NCBI GenBank assembly: GCA_038373885.1 | Contig: JAWZYV010014451.1 | Coordinates: 1,054,001 to 1,118,000, forward strand | From: Cheiracanthium punctorium | Taxonomy: Eukaryota > Arthropoda > Arachnida > Araneae > Cheiracanthiidae | Length of the DNA stretch: 64,000 nucleotides | Direction: 5' to 3' | In this document: in pieces, positions 1 through 11,740 of the stretch | How positions within the stretch are numbered: position 1 is the first letter of the stretch | How the letters are laid out: each line of letters opens with the position of its first letter | Made by a program: the position numbers and the translations under genes | The notes under the pieces: generated by a model | Seen by the model: the letters and a program-made list of their open reading frames with translations, nothing else | Databases searched by the model: none | Told to the model about the DNA's origin: nothing

Positions 1-320
1 AGATGGTACAACATTGATGGTACAACCTATTATTATACAGTATTAATAAATAAATTTGCCTATTCAGGGCTGCGTTTAGTGATAATATTTTATCATAATT
101 CTACCAAATTTGCCGAAGACAATGAGGTTATCGGAGACATATTTATGTGGCAAAATAAATAAATAAAATAACTATCAAAAGTTTGTGATTCATGTTATTT
201 TGATGTTTACAAAACAGTCCAATGCAGTAAAAATTTCTAATTTTATAAGATTTTTTCATTTTAATGCATCTTGAACATGGCCACTTTTGGAAAAAACACT
301 CAAAATACTGGTGTTTAACA
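1..320. other. AT-rich non-coding DNA
   Basis: No gene is visible. The first 27 bases hold an 11-mer, gatggtacaac, twice with a short spacer, so the window may begin inside a short tandem repeat. The rest is AT-rich up to the left arm of the palindrome at 321. Confidence 0.5.
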
Positions 321-586
321 ATAAAGTAAATAAAAAACTTTGTAAAAAACACACATAAGATGTTATAGGTAAGAGGATACGCACGTTTAAACCAAAAATT
401 GTTTTGGCCTTCGTCAGTCCAAGCCCTTCGTTGCAAGCAACACAGGGATCTCTAACGTTCCCTGTGTTGCTTGCAACGAAGGGCTTGAACTGACGAAGGC
501 CAAAACAATTTTTGGTTGAAACGTGCGTATCCTCTTACCTATAACATCTTATGTGTGTTTTTTACAAAGTTTTTTATTTACTTTAT
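321..586. repeat. 266 bp near-perfect palindrome (foldback element)
   Basis: The left arm (321-448) and right arm (459-586) are reverse complements over 128 bases with no gaps and, by eye, two mismatches, around a 10 base centre (449-458). The innermost paired motif is aacacaggga / tccctgtgtt. The outer part is AT-rich and the inner half is more GC-balanced (cttcgttgcaagcaacacag). This could be a foldback MITE or a recent inverted duplication. No clear target-site duplication was found: ggccactttt occurs both at 279-288 and at 587-596, but the arrangement is not clean. A transcript across it would form a 128 bp hairpin. Confidence 0.9.
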
Positions 587-2275
587 GGCCACTTTTATTC
601 ACAGTGGCCGTCTGAAATCACAGAATTTCATGTTCCTCCGCTAATCGCATTGAATAAGGCTCTGTTCATCAACGCTCTTCCACTCTTCGTTGTTCCTTAA
701 AACTTCCCTATCATTTTTCTTAGCCCCATATCTGTCATTGAGTCTTTTTAAGTTCCATTTAGCAATTTCAGACCAGGTGTCTACAACTGGGGACACAGAT
801 TTTGAAAGAAACCGTTTTCTGTATTTTACGGGAATTTAGTTATAATGATTTTTAATTTTATTTATTGTATTCGAAATTTAATCTGTATTATTATAAAAAT
901 ATTCACATATATCTATTGGGAAGAAATTATTCAGTCAGGTCTGAAAATGTTGAAGTCCGATAATGACACAAGCTGCCATCACAGCATTGCCGTTTTGGTA
1001 AGAGTGTACAAGTAACATACCATTTATAAGTAAAAACTATTTGGTTTACTCTATGTTTCGAAGTCAACAACAAAAGTTTGAATGCTATTCCTAGAAAATT
1101 ACTTCTAATCAGCATAATTGTTGTATATGCAGAAAATCTAACCATTAATTGCTTCTTCTAACCATAATTAATTTCTAGCATTTCTTTTAAAAAATGCCTA
1201 TAAAAGAAAGAACAAATTAAAACACGTCTCAATTCCCTTTCTTTAAAAAAAATGTTTAATTTTGCGTTTTTCTTTAAGTACTTTTACCTAAAAGTGAATT
1301 CTTCATCTCAAAGGATTAAATTGAGCATTCGCGTGAATAAAATGTTACGTTGAGCTTAATTTCTTTTTAATTTGGTAGCATATTAAATTTCTTCTGCATT
1401 CATTTTACGCGCTACAGCAATATGCTTGCAGTTTCATAACCCACAAAACACATGTATTCCAAAGACTAATGACTTTCCAGATTAGCTAATTATTTTTGTT
1501 CTAATGTGTTATGCAGCTTTGTGTCTGCAGGAAGGGTTTAGAAATGACTGCAATTTTCGTGCTATAAAGGATCACTAAAAGGGCAACTTACTTCGTCACT
1601 CAGTTTTGAATCCAGCTCTTATTTAAGCACAAAGTAGTGCGTGGCTTGATGAAATGCATTAGTTGATTGCGAAATGAAAGCAGAATGTCCTCGGAAATTC
1701 TTTCAGAGTGGGCAAACATTTCCTTTTAATGCCGGACTAATTATTTACCGTAAAATTGTTATAACACATTTGAAAAGATTATGTGATAACTACTTTTATA
1801 AAGGGCGTATATTGTAACCTTAATGGGTTGTAATGTCTTTAGATTTATTATAAAGGTTTGACTTAATTTTGCAGGAGCGTATCCAGAAAGAAATTTCTGT
1901 AAGGACCATGGAGATGGAAAAAAATTGAATTTCTTACAGGAAAGCTTGATTATTAAGACCCAGTCAACAAAGATTCAAATTTCGGAAAAACTCATGCCCC
2001 TGTAGTCCAATCTCTTGCTACGTCCTTTAATATTGTTGCAGAAATCTCTGGTTAGTTTTCAGATTCGTCTACTAAAATTCCTGTAGAAAGGGAAAGTTCT
2101 AGTAAACGATCCAGTTGATAAGACGAAACACATATTTATTTTATTTTATTCTAGAACTTTGTCGTACAATCTGCTGTACACAATTCACAGGAATTAATAA
2201 GCCATAACACGTTTTATAACAGTCAGCTTAACACAGAAGTTTTTGTTGTATTTAACACGCAACAACATTCATTCA
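587..2275. other. AT-rich intergenic DNA
   Basis: No credible ORF, RNA gene or terminal repeat was seen. The segment around 1290-1520 resembles 37800-38220: both contain cattcgcgtgaat after an AAATT-rich run, then a gctaat...agatta...taattattt pattern. That suggests an old unclassified dispersed repeat. Confidence 0.4.
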
Positions 2276-2547
2276 TTGGGCTGTCAGCTGAGCCACTGTC
2301 TGATGCCGACTTAGCTGTACTAGGCGGGAGAGTCTCTGACGTCCTCTTTCTGTGATGGTGCGTGGACGCCCAACATCTTGGCGTTTACTTGTGGTTTCAC
2401 TATCATTAATCCACTTTTATAAATACTAACAACGGCAGATCGTGAACAACCGACCAGTCGTGCAGTTTCGGAGATACTCGTTCCGAGTCTTCGGGCCATT
2501 ACAATCTAACCTATATCCATTTCGCTTAGATCAACAGCCTTTCCCAT
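2276..2547 (-). pseudogene. Tc1-like transposase N-terminal fragment, broken
   Basis: Reading leftwards from an ATG at 2545-2547, the translation starts MGKAVDLSEMDIG, has an in-frame TAG (2506-2508), then continues MARRLGTSISETARLVGCS and SAVVSIYK. This is the paired-like helix-turn-helix DNA-binding region of Tc1-type transposases. A one-base loss near 2411 shifts the frame. In the new frame the second half reads WINDSETTSKRQDVGRPRT followed by ITERGRQRLSRLV and QTVAQLTAQ, where GRPR is the GRPR-like linker motif of the family. The DDE catalytic domain is absent. With one nonsense codon, one frameshift and truncation, it cannot encode transposase. The family call rests on the motif string and on the Tc1-like terminus just upstream at 2695. 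Confidence 0.85.
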
Positions 2548-2695
2548 CACTCTCGAACGTAAGTGCAAGAATGACTTCTTACCTTCTCCAGCAACAGTTA
2601 AATCCCATTCCCACTTATATATATGCTCTCCATGTCATCCAGACGAGTTCATTGAAAAATGTGGGGTGGTCATAATGTTTTGGCTCCTCAGTGTA
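2276..2695 (-). mobile_element. Tc1-like transposon, 5' fragment
   Basis: On the minus strand the segment starts at about 2695 with a Tc1-type terminal sequence, cactgaggagccaaaacatt, next to TA-rich flanking DNA. It runs through a short leader into a transposase N-terminus and stops near 2276. No matching opposite terminus was found, so only the 5' end survives. The terminal motif and the coding segment are in the order and spacing expected for a Tc1/mariner superfamily element. Confidence 0.75.
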
Positions 2696-3839
2696 TATGT
2701 ATGTATGATTTTTACTATTATTTAAAAAATAGCTAACTGTGTCAGAATTTGGAATTCGCTACACAGAGAGAGTTTTTATCGCAATATATGACTCTTTTTA
2801 GGCCTTTTCTCCTGTACAAGATCATCTTCATTTTCAAGCACAACTTTATAACGCAATATTTGAATAAACAAATGCATCTAACGGGATTAGGGTTAACAGG
2901 ATTTGAAATCGAGACTAAACCGCTAGGACAGCAGCCGGGATTGAGAGGTGAGCAGACCCCCCCACAGCCGTCAGAGTAAGTATATATAACTATTCAAAAA
3001 GCGTGCCTAACTATACTTTTTTAACTAAATATTAAGAGAACTGTGTATTAAATCGTGAACTCTGTAATACAAAGTTTAAAAGTTGCAATTTTATCTTTGA
3101 CATAATTTTTTAAGTGATTCTATAAAATAACATTTTTGTTATATAAACGTGTAAATACATTTTACAGGTTTCTATTAATAATTTGCTTTGTAAATTATTT
3201 CTTTTAGTACAAAGAATGTTTTTTTATTATATTGAATTTTTATTGTATTTTTCTAGACTTACTGTGCTGCATTTCTTCTCTGATTTTTTCGGATTAACAT
3301 CATACAATGTGCTGTATAGAGATAAACATGAAAAAGTTACCTATTCAAATTTTTAAGCAAAAATAAGAATGAAGAAAAGAAAATTCCGAATAGTTTCGGA
3401 GTTTTTAAAATCTGTTCATGCTTTAAGTACTCGACTGCCATTTCTAATAGAAATTTTTATTCCTTATGTACAGTGCACTGCAGTTATGTCACGTGAAACA
3501 CTTGGTGATATATATAGAGATTTCAAGTTGTGACAGACTGATAGACCATTAATTGAATTCAGGACACAGCTGTACTTTAACTCAAAGTGGTATGCTGCTA
3601 GAAGAGAAGATTAATGTTCTGAAAATAAATTTCTTTAAAAAGACAACCGAGAATGGAATTTGGAAAAGAAAATTACCCTCAGTCCATTATTTTTATTTTA
3701 GTTAATAATTTTTGAAAACGGAAGCTAGAACGCCAATAAATACAGCTTTAAGAAGATGCTTTTTATTCGACATCACGTAAAAGAAGGCTAATAGAAAGCT
3801 ATTTTAATGACCATGTGAAACAGAATTTTTAAATGAATA
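2696..3839. other. AT-rich intergenic DNA
   Basis: There is no supported gene. A more GC-balanced patch at 2870-2980 (with agcagccgggattgagaggt and a C-run) stands out from the AT-rich surroundings. It ends in tcagagtaagta, which lacks the GT of a splice donor, so I do not call an exon. Confidence 0.35.
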
Positions 3840-3900
3840 GGGGCCAAGGCCCCTAGACTCGCTACGCTCGCTTTTCGTATGAGGCATTCGGCGCCTAATT
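3840..3900. repeat. Short GC-rich hairpin island
   Basis: A 14 base inverted repeat, ggggccaaggcccc (3840-3853), is followed by the direct echo actcgctacgctcgc and a second GC-rich stretch, ggcattcggcgcc. The composition is abrupt against flanks near 30% GC. It may be the end of an unclassified element. No partner terminus was found. Confidence 0.4.
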
Positions 3901-5256
3901 CGTAAAAAAAAGGCATAATTTCAATAAACAAAACCGAAAGGTTGGATCAGATAGAATGTTACCGAGCTACACATTGCTTGGTTTTTGCATGTTCCTTGGA
4001 ACATAAAAATTTAAACTTCGCACTATTTTTAATTATGTGAAACCCATGGAATACTTTGCGTATTAGCCAATTATGGCGAATTTTCATAATTTGGCGACTT
4101 GCGTATATGTATAGTTAATAATTAGCTCTAAGAAAACAGTACTGGATACGTTTTCTTTAATATAAACTACGGAACGGCTAGGATAGCTTGCCACCAATGG
4201 CGACTTTTCATTATTTGGCGATTTACACATCCTTACAACCTATATTTACTGCTCATTTAAGGCTCCCGGAAAACCGTTATCCATATTTTCATATATATAA
4301 TCCTTTGCAGATTGGCGTATTTAGCACCACGAATTATATCATCTCGCCGCGCTGGCAAATGTCCATAGTGTACTATAACTACTATAACGGCACAATTAGC
4401 ACCACCAAATATTTCTACTGGTAGCAAATACTTCAGCTGGACCGAACCGGCTTTAAAATAATCTGCATTTTAATTATTTTTCATTTTCAAGATATTGGGT
4501 TCTAACTTTTTTGAACTGGCGGTTTAGATTCGCCCTGCTTGGAAATATACCATTTTGCCAAATGGTACCTAATTCCAAGATGGCGCTTTTAAAATCACTT
4601 CAAATTACTTACGATTAGTTATTATGTTATGGAAAAACGAATAATCTCTAATTCTAAACTTGTTGTCTAAGCGAACTTACTATTTGAAAATTGTCAACTT
4701 TGTGTGACACACTATGAGTTACTTATTTCATATACTTTTTAATTTGGCGTAAAATGGGTATAATTCTACTTCATGTATGACAATTTCACGTGATTTTACA
4801 TACTTGGAATTGCTTTGTTGCAAAGGAATGAATGATTTTATGCCAAATCTGGCAACCATTATGTTTTATTTTTTCAGTTTTTCATTAATATCTTCTAAAA
4901 TAATTCGATTTTCCAAATTTAAGTCACTTTATCAGGTTCCTCGGAATTTTCCGCATCCGTGAACATGTTTCTCGTATTTCAAATCCCCACGATTTAGGAG
5001 AAGATAGTCCAACAAGCTCTTGACAGCGACCCTTACTTTTTTTTCGAATAGAGAGATAAGCTCAGTTTTGCTGGACATATAACCCATAGGAAAATTAAAG
5101 TATAGTAGTATACTTTTAGGAAAAGTCTGAATTTCAATAAACAAGGAAAGAAGACTTCTCTGAGGTGTAAGAGTACTCTGTTTTTCATTGATATATTTTT
5201 ACAATGGCGGGCACGTGCTGTATGTAGTTCAAAGGCCAGAAGAGATGGTTTGTTGA
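3901..5256. other. Intergenic DNA with degenerate GGCGA repeat
   Basis: Two diverged copies of a motif like atggcga(n)ttttcat(n)atttggcga lie about 125 bases apart (4072-4098 and 4197-4222). They resemble the ggcgatattt/tcgcc family that is arrayed at 47.5 kb. The remaining sequence, including the 78-codon opening at 4188-4424 and the 70-codon minus opening at 4932-5144, has no recognisable protein signature. Confidence 0.35.
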
Positions 5257-5806
5257 ATATGAGGTTACTCTATGAGCGTGCCAATGTCACCCTCTGGGGT
5301 CCCCTAGTTTTGAACCAATTCTAGATGAGAAACGTGCAGTTGCATTCTGGAATCCAGAAGTATGGCTGAGAATAAGGGCATTGGAGCTATGACAGATTTT
5401 TACTTGCACCAGCGAATACCTTCTCACAGATTCTCAATTTCGGCTTCCACATGCTTTTCGTTAGTCTGGAATCTGGTTTTAAATACTCGACAGGGTAGCA
5501 TATTTTGAGAATAAACCTAGCTGGTGAAATATATTTTTTCAAATGCAATATATTATGAGGTCACTCTCTAGGCGTGCCAATGTCAACCTCAGCGATTCCC
5601 TAGTTTTGAACCAATTATAGAAGAGAAGCGCGCAGCTGCATTGGGGAATCCAGAAGTATGGCTTGAGAATAAGGGCATTGGAGCTATGACAGATTTTATT
5701 TGCGCCAACGAACACCTTCCCACAGATTTTGAATTTCGGCTTTCGCATGCCCTACGTTAGTCGAATCTGGTTTTAAATACTCGACAGGATAGCATATTTG
5801 GTGAAT
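5257..5806. repeat. Diverged tandem duplication, period ~296 bp
   Basis: Copy 1 (about 5257-5510) and copy 2 (about 5551-5806) are in the same orientation and align along their length. Shared blocks include gcgtgccaatgtcaac/ccctc, ctagttttgaaccaatt, aatccagaagtatggct, aagggcattggagctatga and ggttttaaatactcgacagg. Copies differ at many single positions, so the duplication is old. No ORF is conserved between copies, which argues against a duplicated gene. Confidence 0.85.
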
Positions 5807-7929
5807 ATGCCTTGCTTATGAAACCGCGGTTGTTCTTGCTTATCTTTTCTGTTCTTACAGAGCAGTTGACTACGCAGCCAAGACGAGCTTGTTTCTATGA
5901 CAAAACCTTAGACCAAGTGCGCACTTCAAGAACCTCGTGAGGAATTTCAATTCGAGTAATAATTTTATAAGAGTGAACTGCGTACCACACGAATTGGCCA
6001 TGTTTTAATCCATGGTGCATCTGCAAAATGTTTCAAATGTTAAAGTACTGTGGAGATAAAATGAATTCGTCAGTATATTGGCGATATTGAAATTATGAAA
6101 ATGCTCAGTGCTTCTCAAGAATGAGGCATTGATGTTTGATGATGAAAATGTTGAATGCTGCTCTTCATATAATATTTTAAATAATATCCACAAATAAATA
6201 TATGTGTTTATCTCTGTGTAAGTGTTGAATGAATATAGATATTTTTATAAGAATTAATGAAAATCCATGTTAAAACTACATTAACACCTTGCTATTTAAT
6301 TAGATAATGATTTCATGACGACAGTCGTATTTATCTTCCGAATTCGAAGGAAAAATTGCCGCGTTTAGAAATTTCTGGGACGATATCGCCAAATTTGATA
6401 TAAATAACTCAAAGCTGAACCCAGCTTGGAAATATCGCCGATATTTTGCAAAAAATCCCCTAACCCCATTGTTGTCCAAAGAGAATTCTCAAAATACAGA
6501 ACTTGCGCTCTAAATAGCCAACTTGCATGCAATTACATATAAATTTTAATTAATTATGCCGTAGAAGTTTCATTTTAGGCTAAATTAAACTTGGAAAATG
6601 CAGCTCCCACAAATTGTACTTTATTCTTTTGTTAAACTGTGCCACTTTGTGTATTGCGAGACAGAGGAAGATAATAAGAATAGAATATCGTGATTTACTT
6701 AAGTTAGAACCGTTATAAAATTTGCAGTGATCTCTGAAACAGTGACTTACGTAATTTGCGAAATGGCAGATTCAGTTTTGTAGATCAACTTTTACTGATT
6801 AATTTATATTTAAAATGTATAAAAATAAATATATAAAGATAATAAATACATAAAATAATAAATATTTAAAATAAATATATAAAAATAATAAGTCTACATT
6901 TTAAAATTATTGAAAAACGGTTTACACTAATAAAATACTTAAAATGTAATGATTTAATGCATTAAGAAAAATTGTTTGCTTTTAAATATAAGTGGTGTTT
7001 ACCAAATAAAGTTTAATATGTTGCTGCATGAAATCTATAAGTCGACGATTGAAAATATACTCAAAATTTAAAAAAAAATCGAAATTAACCCATTTCTTTA
7101 AGTAACAGCTGTAAATGCAATAAAGGATATTCCAATATAAATTATTTTCAAACAGAAACAGAGAAAAATAGGTAAGGTAATTTTGCCGATTACTGAAAGT
7201 ATATCTACAATTACATCATTGTTAAGTATGTTTCAAATTTATAAAAAAAAGTTTACATCACAATGACAAACAATATCCTCGAAATTCATTACAGGACAAA
7301 AAGCAACATTTTTATTTTTCTAAACGACATCATTTTATAAATTGTGGTGTCTGCGGGAGAACATTAGTCATGAAAAATGAAAACGTATTCCTCTGCCATT
7401 GCAAACGGGGGATTTGCACAGACATGGTAACAAACCAACTGAGATCGAGCATATGACAAAACTGAGTTAGATCCATTCATCAAAACCGATAGGCCTGTGG
7501 GATGGAATGTAATCCGGCTTATACATTCGAATAGTAAAACAATAGCACTGTTGAGGTTCTGGAGAAGTTTGTATGCTTTTTGTGTTTTCTTATTAATGTG
7601 CTACAAAAATACCGAGAGCTCGACACTTTCTTTACATCTCTTTCTAGCTAACATGATCTATAGTTTCAGTTTATATTAAGGTTCTACTGAAATTTCAAAT
7701 GAAAAGTTTCCTGAATAAATAATAACTTCAAATTAAATAAGAACTTTACCTTGGGAAGTACGCTATAAAAATGTCGGTTGAATACAATGAAATCTTAAGG
7801 AACAAAGGTTTCAATGAATTTTATTAGTACTATTACTAGAACCCAGTATATCAATAAATAAATGCAATATAAAGAAAAAAATTTTGTGTATTGTCGTCAA
7901 ACTTATTGAGACTTTTGGGATAACCTAAA
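5807..7929. other. Intergenic DNA with repeat fragments
   Basis: Around 5890-6010 lies ttctatgacaaaacctt and then gttttaatccatgg, echoing 10000-10070 (see that entry). At 6385-6450 there are cgatatcgccaaattt and atcgccgatattttgc, related to the ggcgatatt array at 47.5 kb. The rest, including a very AT-rich block at 6780-6960, shows no gene. Confidence 0.4.
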
Positions 7930-8390
7930 AAATTATAAGTAAATAAAATTGTATATATCTGTTAATGTAACTTTGCGAAACCCTCTAAAAGAACATTTAT
8001 AGCTTACTAGCTTGTTATTTTCGTTTTTTAAATGAATATCCGACTGTTCGATTATTTCCATTTTCTTAAATGAACATTGAACTGTCATGAACTGCATCTT
8101 CATTATACTACGTTTGAATTGAACAATTGTCTTTAAACTTTCATAGACTAAAATGTATTGGAATTCCCTTGAGTTCTCCTGTAGAAGAAACAAAAATTCT
8201 ACATACATTATTTTCCATGGAGAGTCTTAATTTTTAATTCTTAGCATCGTGCATCAATTTTATTTTGTTTTAAGTAGACCAATGTCTCAAAAATACGCTT
8301 TAAGCAATAACTCTCCATCGAATGTAATGTATTGAAATTTTTTTGGTACTCCTGTAAAGTTATATTAAACACAAAGTACACTATTCTCAG
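7930..8390. repeat. Dispersed copy of the 47-48 kb repeat family
   Basis: Blocks such as aatgtattggaattccc...ctcctgtagaa (about 8151-8188) and gtaatgtattgaaattttt...ggtactcctgtaaa (about 8322-8357) match the repeating pattern gtaatgtatttcgaatcttt...ggtcctgtagataaa of the 173 bp array at 48242-48760. The two blocks lie about 170 bases apart, the same spacing as that array. The sequence is strongly diverged and the boundaries are approximate. Confidence 0.55.
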
Positions 8391-9989
8391 TACTATAGTA
8401 GTGTCATTTAATTCTTCATACGTCTGTAAAATTCAACTTCATTGGAAATTTGGAAATGGATGAAAATTGAATTCAACGATTCCATTACGATTATGCATGC
8501 TGCAGGTGAAAGTAGTACCAAAAGTATGATAATACACGCAGCTGAAAGTAACAAGAGAATGTTAAAAAGAAATAAAATCTATTTATATCTTCCGGTCACT
8601 CATTTGTTTTGAAAAGTTTGCCGAAATGTGGATAAAAGTACGTTCACGCGGTAATTTTTAACAATTTTAAATTAGTCTGCTTCTGATTGCAAAAGTTCAA
8701 GATCTTTTGTATTCGAATCACAAAAAATTATACTTTACACATCTGCATTTCGTGCATTTCCTACAACGTTATTGATATTTTGATAAAAAATTACTTTCCG
8801 TTGTAGATTACAAGCTTAGGAAAAAAGCAATTTTACAACATTTATTATTTTCTGTACTGGATATACTTAAAATCCAATTATTACAGACAATTAACAATTT
8901 TGGTAAGCAGATTTTTTATTGTTAAAACTATGTGTTTATGTAGAGAGCCATTAATATAAAAAAAATTAAGCATTATCACGTAATATTATAACTTCCCCAT
9001 ATAAAAATCACAACCCTTAATGTAGTTAACTCAAAAATATTATTTAATTTTTCAGCGAATCTAAACAAACGTGTAGTCGCTGGGTGTCCTTCTTATGCAT
9101 AATATTATTTTACGCATATTGATAAGACAAATTACCTTTTCAGTTTTTTATATACATAATTGAATCTTGTAAACAGCATAGATACAAGATTCAGCGCGCA
9201 AAATATACTTTATTTCGATCATTTTACTTGTTTAGGAAGAAAATTATTTTTTTTATATCTTTTTGCATCTTTAAATGCGCTGCTATTCATTTCTCGCTAA
9301 ATTAGCTTGTCTTCGAACAGCATGCTATATTATCTCATTTTCTTTGTGTCGTTTGCGTAGTTCTTCATAATTAAATATCGAAGAAACTCTGTTTCCCTAC
9401 TTATTTAACGTCAAAGTACATTGACTATTTTACATAATATTAATTAAAGTGCATTTTCAATTTACTCTAACATTTACGTACACATCCAACAACGCTTGAT
9501 ATCAGATTTTACCATTAATGGAGTTAATATAATGCTTTATTTATTAGAGTCTGCCTAATTGAAATTATCTTCAACATTGGTCTTTGGATATTAATCATTT
9601 TCTTTAGATAAAGTAATTTACATAATATTTTCTTCTAGATAATTAGTAACAAAACCTCGCGCAATCAATTGACTGTTTAAAAGATAACCAATCAAACATA
9701 TTTTTTTGTTGGAAAATATAATTTCCTTGAATATAAAAGCAAAACAAATAATGCAAAGAAAATGCATTTCCAACCATATTCATAAATGCACAACTGACCT
9801 TAGTCGGTACACCTTGACTAGGTAATATGCTATAAGTGTTAATGCATGACGAGTACTCATGCTGTGACATGCAAGCGTTTAGAATTTTAGCATATATGCG
9901 CACTGGAATGGAGATTGGATAACGCAATTCCTAATGTAGAAATTGTACATGCACACTAGTTGCTTCCGTAAATATCGTGTAATAAAGAT
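8391..9989. other. AT-rich intergenic DNA
   Basis: No supported gene or repeat boundary. The 94-codon minus opening at 9643-9927 has no recognisable motif and lies in AT-rich sequence. Confidence 0.4.
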
Positions 9990-10200
9990 AAACTTCTATG
10001 ACAAGACGCTCGAACTGGACCATAGACAGATTGTAGAGCATAAAAACTGCAGTTTTTTAATCCACGGCATTGATGCACGTCCTTGTTGGGATCCCATACG
10101 CTTTCCACAAATATGGAATTTGTGGATTCGAGGAGTCAAATTGAATTCCACGTAGAATGTAATGCCCACGAAACGCGTCATCTTCTCGGCCTTGAAGAAT
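9990..10200 (+). other. Unclassified degenerate coding-like segment
   Basis: This stretch is less AT-rich than its flanks and reads openly from about 9943 to 10155. It contains INFYDKTLELDHRQIVEHK and then CSFLIHGIDARPCWDP. The nucleotides ttctatgacaagacgct and, about 60 bases later, tttaatccacgg are echoed at 5893-6015 as ttctatgacaaaacctt and tttaatccatgg with a longer, frameshifted spacer. I do not recognise the family. It may be part of a dispersed transposon, or the relic of a small duplicated gene. No function is assigned. Confidence 0.35.
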
Positions 10201-10694
10201 TGTAGTCTTAAATCGTTTGTAGGATGATAGATGTCCTCATCAGGCCCTGATTTTCCATTAGGCCCACTAGGACCCTCGAATGTTTAGGGCCCCCACAAAT
10301 AATATCCCGATTCAATTTTTATTAATTTTATCTTTTTTAAAGCAGATTTTTATATGTATTTTCAAGTTTTTTCAAACAATATTTTTAAGACGTTGCCAAT
10401 CTTCTGGATGACTGGATGGCATTTGTAACCAGGGATTGAAAAAAGTTGTAAATTCTTAGGCATTTTATGTACAGCTTGAATTTGTATATTAAATTAATCA
10501 TGAAAAATAATAAATTACCATTTTGAGGGGGGGGGAGCGCATACTCTTGATAGCAGGGCACAGTCAGACTGAAATTTACCTTTGGAAATTTCACCCTGCC
10601 AGCATCAGTGTTAGGAGGCTCCCATCCCGAGTTGTGCCTATAGTCAAGAATTTTCTAAATCGGGCCCTGGTCCTCAGCAAAAAGGCAACAGTGT
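10201..10694. other. Intergenic DNA with GC patches
   Basis: Two GC-richer patches occur: caggccctgatttt...aggcccactaggaccc (10242-10285), and aatcgggccctggtcct (10659-10675) at the other side. They contain agggccc-type motifs that could be the weathered ends of an element, but no clean inverted pair could be drawn. A G-run lies at 10526-10534. Confidence 0.3.
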
Positions 10695-11183
10695 TTAAGT
10701 AAAAGTACAATTTTTAAAAATCGTAGCTTTTCATTGTGGAGCCCTAAAAGACATAAAATAAAAATCTTTCCTTGCAAAGATATGCTATGAATGAATGAAA
10801 GTTTCAGAACTAAAAAAAAATATTGAGAGAAATATAGATATCTCACTTTGGTGATGAGAAGAAATGAAAGATTTTAAATGTTCAAAATATTTTAAAAAGT
10901 ATTCGAGACCGATGTTCAACTTAAGCCGTACTTGCGTGAAACACATCGATTTAGTTATTCATACCTCTACTGCAGAGGTCTCGAATGTTTTTTAAAAATA
11001 TTTTGAACATTAAATATTTTCATAACTTGCAAAAGTGAAATATCTATTTTTTTCACAAAAGTTTGTTAGTATTGAAACGTTCTTAATTTATAGCATATAT
11101 TTGAAAAAATAAATCTTTATTTTATGCCATTTAGGGCTCTACAGTAAAAAGCTATTATTTTTAAGAATTACATTTTTACTTAA
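10695..11183. repeat. Foldback (long inverted repeat) element, ~489 bp
   Basis: The left arm (10695-10910) and right arm (10977-11183) are reverse complements with indels. Outer pairs are ttaagt / acttaa, middle pairs agccct / agggct and gataaag-type AT blocks, inner pairs attcgagacc / ggtctcgaat. The loop is about 66 bases. The arms are clearly more diverged than those of the 321-586 palindrome, so the duplication is older. It is probably a MITE with very long terminal repeats. No target duplication was identified. Confidence 0.8.
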
Positions 11184-11295
11184 TTTTAATTTCTTTCTTT
11201 TTAGTTTTCAAATAAAACACGTTTTATTTATACTAAAAAAGATATTTTATGAACATTCATTGTAAAACTTCACTTTTGTACAATGAAAGCCCTCT

Positions 11296-11366
11296 TCCTT
11301 TGACGGCAATTGAACCCGGGTCTCCTGTGCGAGGGCTGCGTACCCTAACCACTAGACCAAATAGTA
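11296..11366 (-). pseudogene. tRNA-Glu-like pseudogene
   Basis: On the minus strand the sequence tggtctagtggttagggta (11341-11359) matches the D-arm/A box of eukaryotic tRNA-Glu. A T-arm/B-box-like gggttcaattgcc (11305-11317) follows at the right distance. The anticodon loop position would read CTC. However, the acceptor strands (tactatt against caaagga) do not pair, the anticodon stem is poor and the T stem has mismatches. I therefore call a tRNA-derived pseudogene or the head of a degenerate SINE, not a functional tRNA. Confidence 0.65.
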
Positions 11367-11587
11367 TTGTTAGAAGTATTGACCATACAGTTTTCTAATT
11401 CATTCCGAAAACGAAAAGTAAAGAAACTGTGCTTTCAACATCCTTCTGCACCGCAATTAACTTGCGAGGCTTCTTCGGGATTGATACAGGTTAAAACCGC
11501 CCAGAAAAGGAAGCCAAATGTTGATACTTTGATGCCATAGAGGCAGTTGTAGGTTAACTTTGCCAAGTTTACTCACACATTAAATTT

Positions 11588-11740
11588 TTACCATTAAAAT
11601 TTTATAATACCTAAATATAAACTATGAAAATTTTATGATACCTAAATATAAACTACTAAAATTTTATAATACCTAAATATAAACTATTAAAGTTTTATAA
11701 TACCTAAATATAAATTATTATATAAAATTTTATAGTACCT
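11588..11740. repeat. 31 bp minisatellite, ~4.5 copies
   Basis: The core acctaaatataaact recurs at 11609, 11640, 11671 and 11702, exactly 31 bases apart, each preceded by a variant of aaaattttataat. A weaker partial copy follows (attttatagtacctaa). The copies are nearly identical, so the array is fairly young. Confidence 0.92.

Noticed and set aside
321..586. Long terminal repeats or a CRISPR-like array
   Set aside because: The copies are inverted rather than direct, and there is a single pair with a 10 base centre.
2865..2985. Possible coding exon ending in a splice donor
   Set aside because: The sequence at the end (cagagtaagtata) has no GT donor dinucleotide at the right place and no domain is readable.
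11296..11366. Functional tRNA-Glu
   Set aside because: Acceptor and anticodon stems do not pair; only the A-box and B-box regions are tRNA-like.
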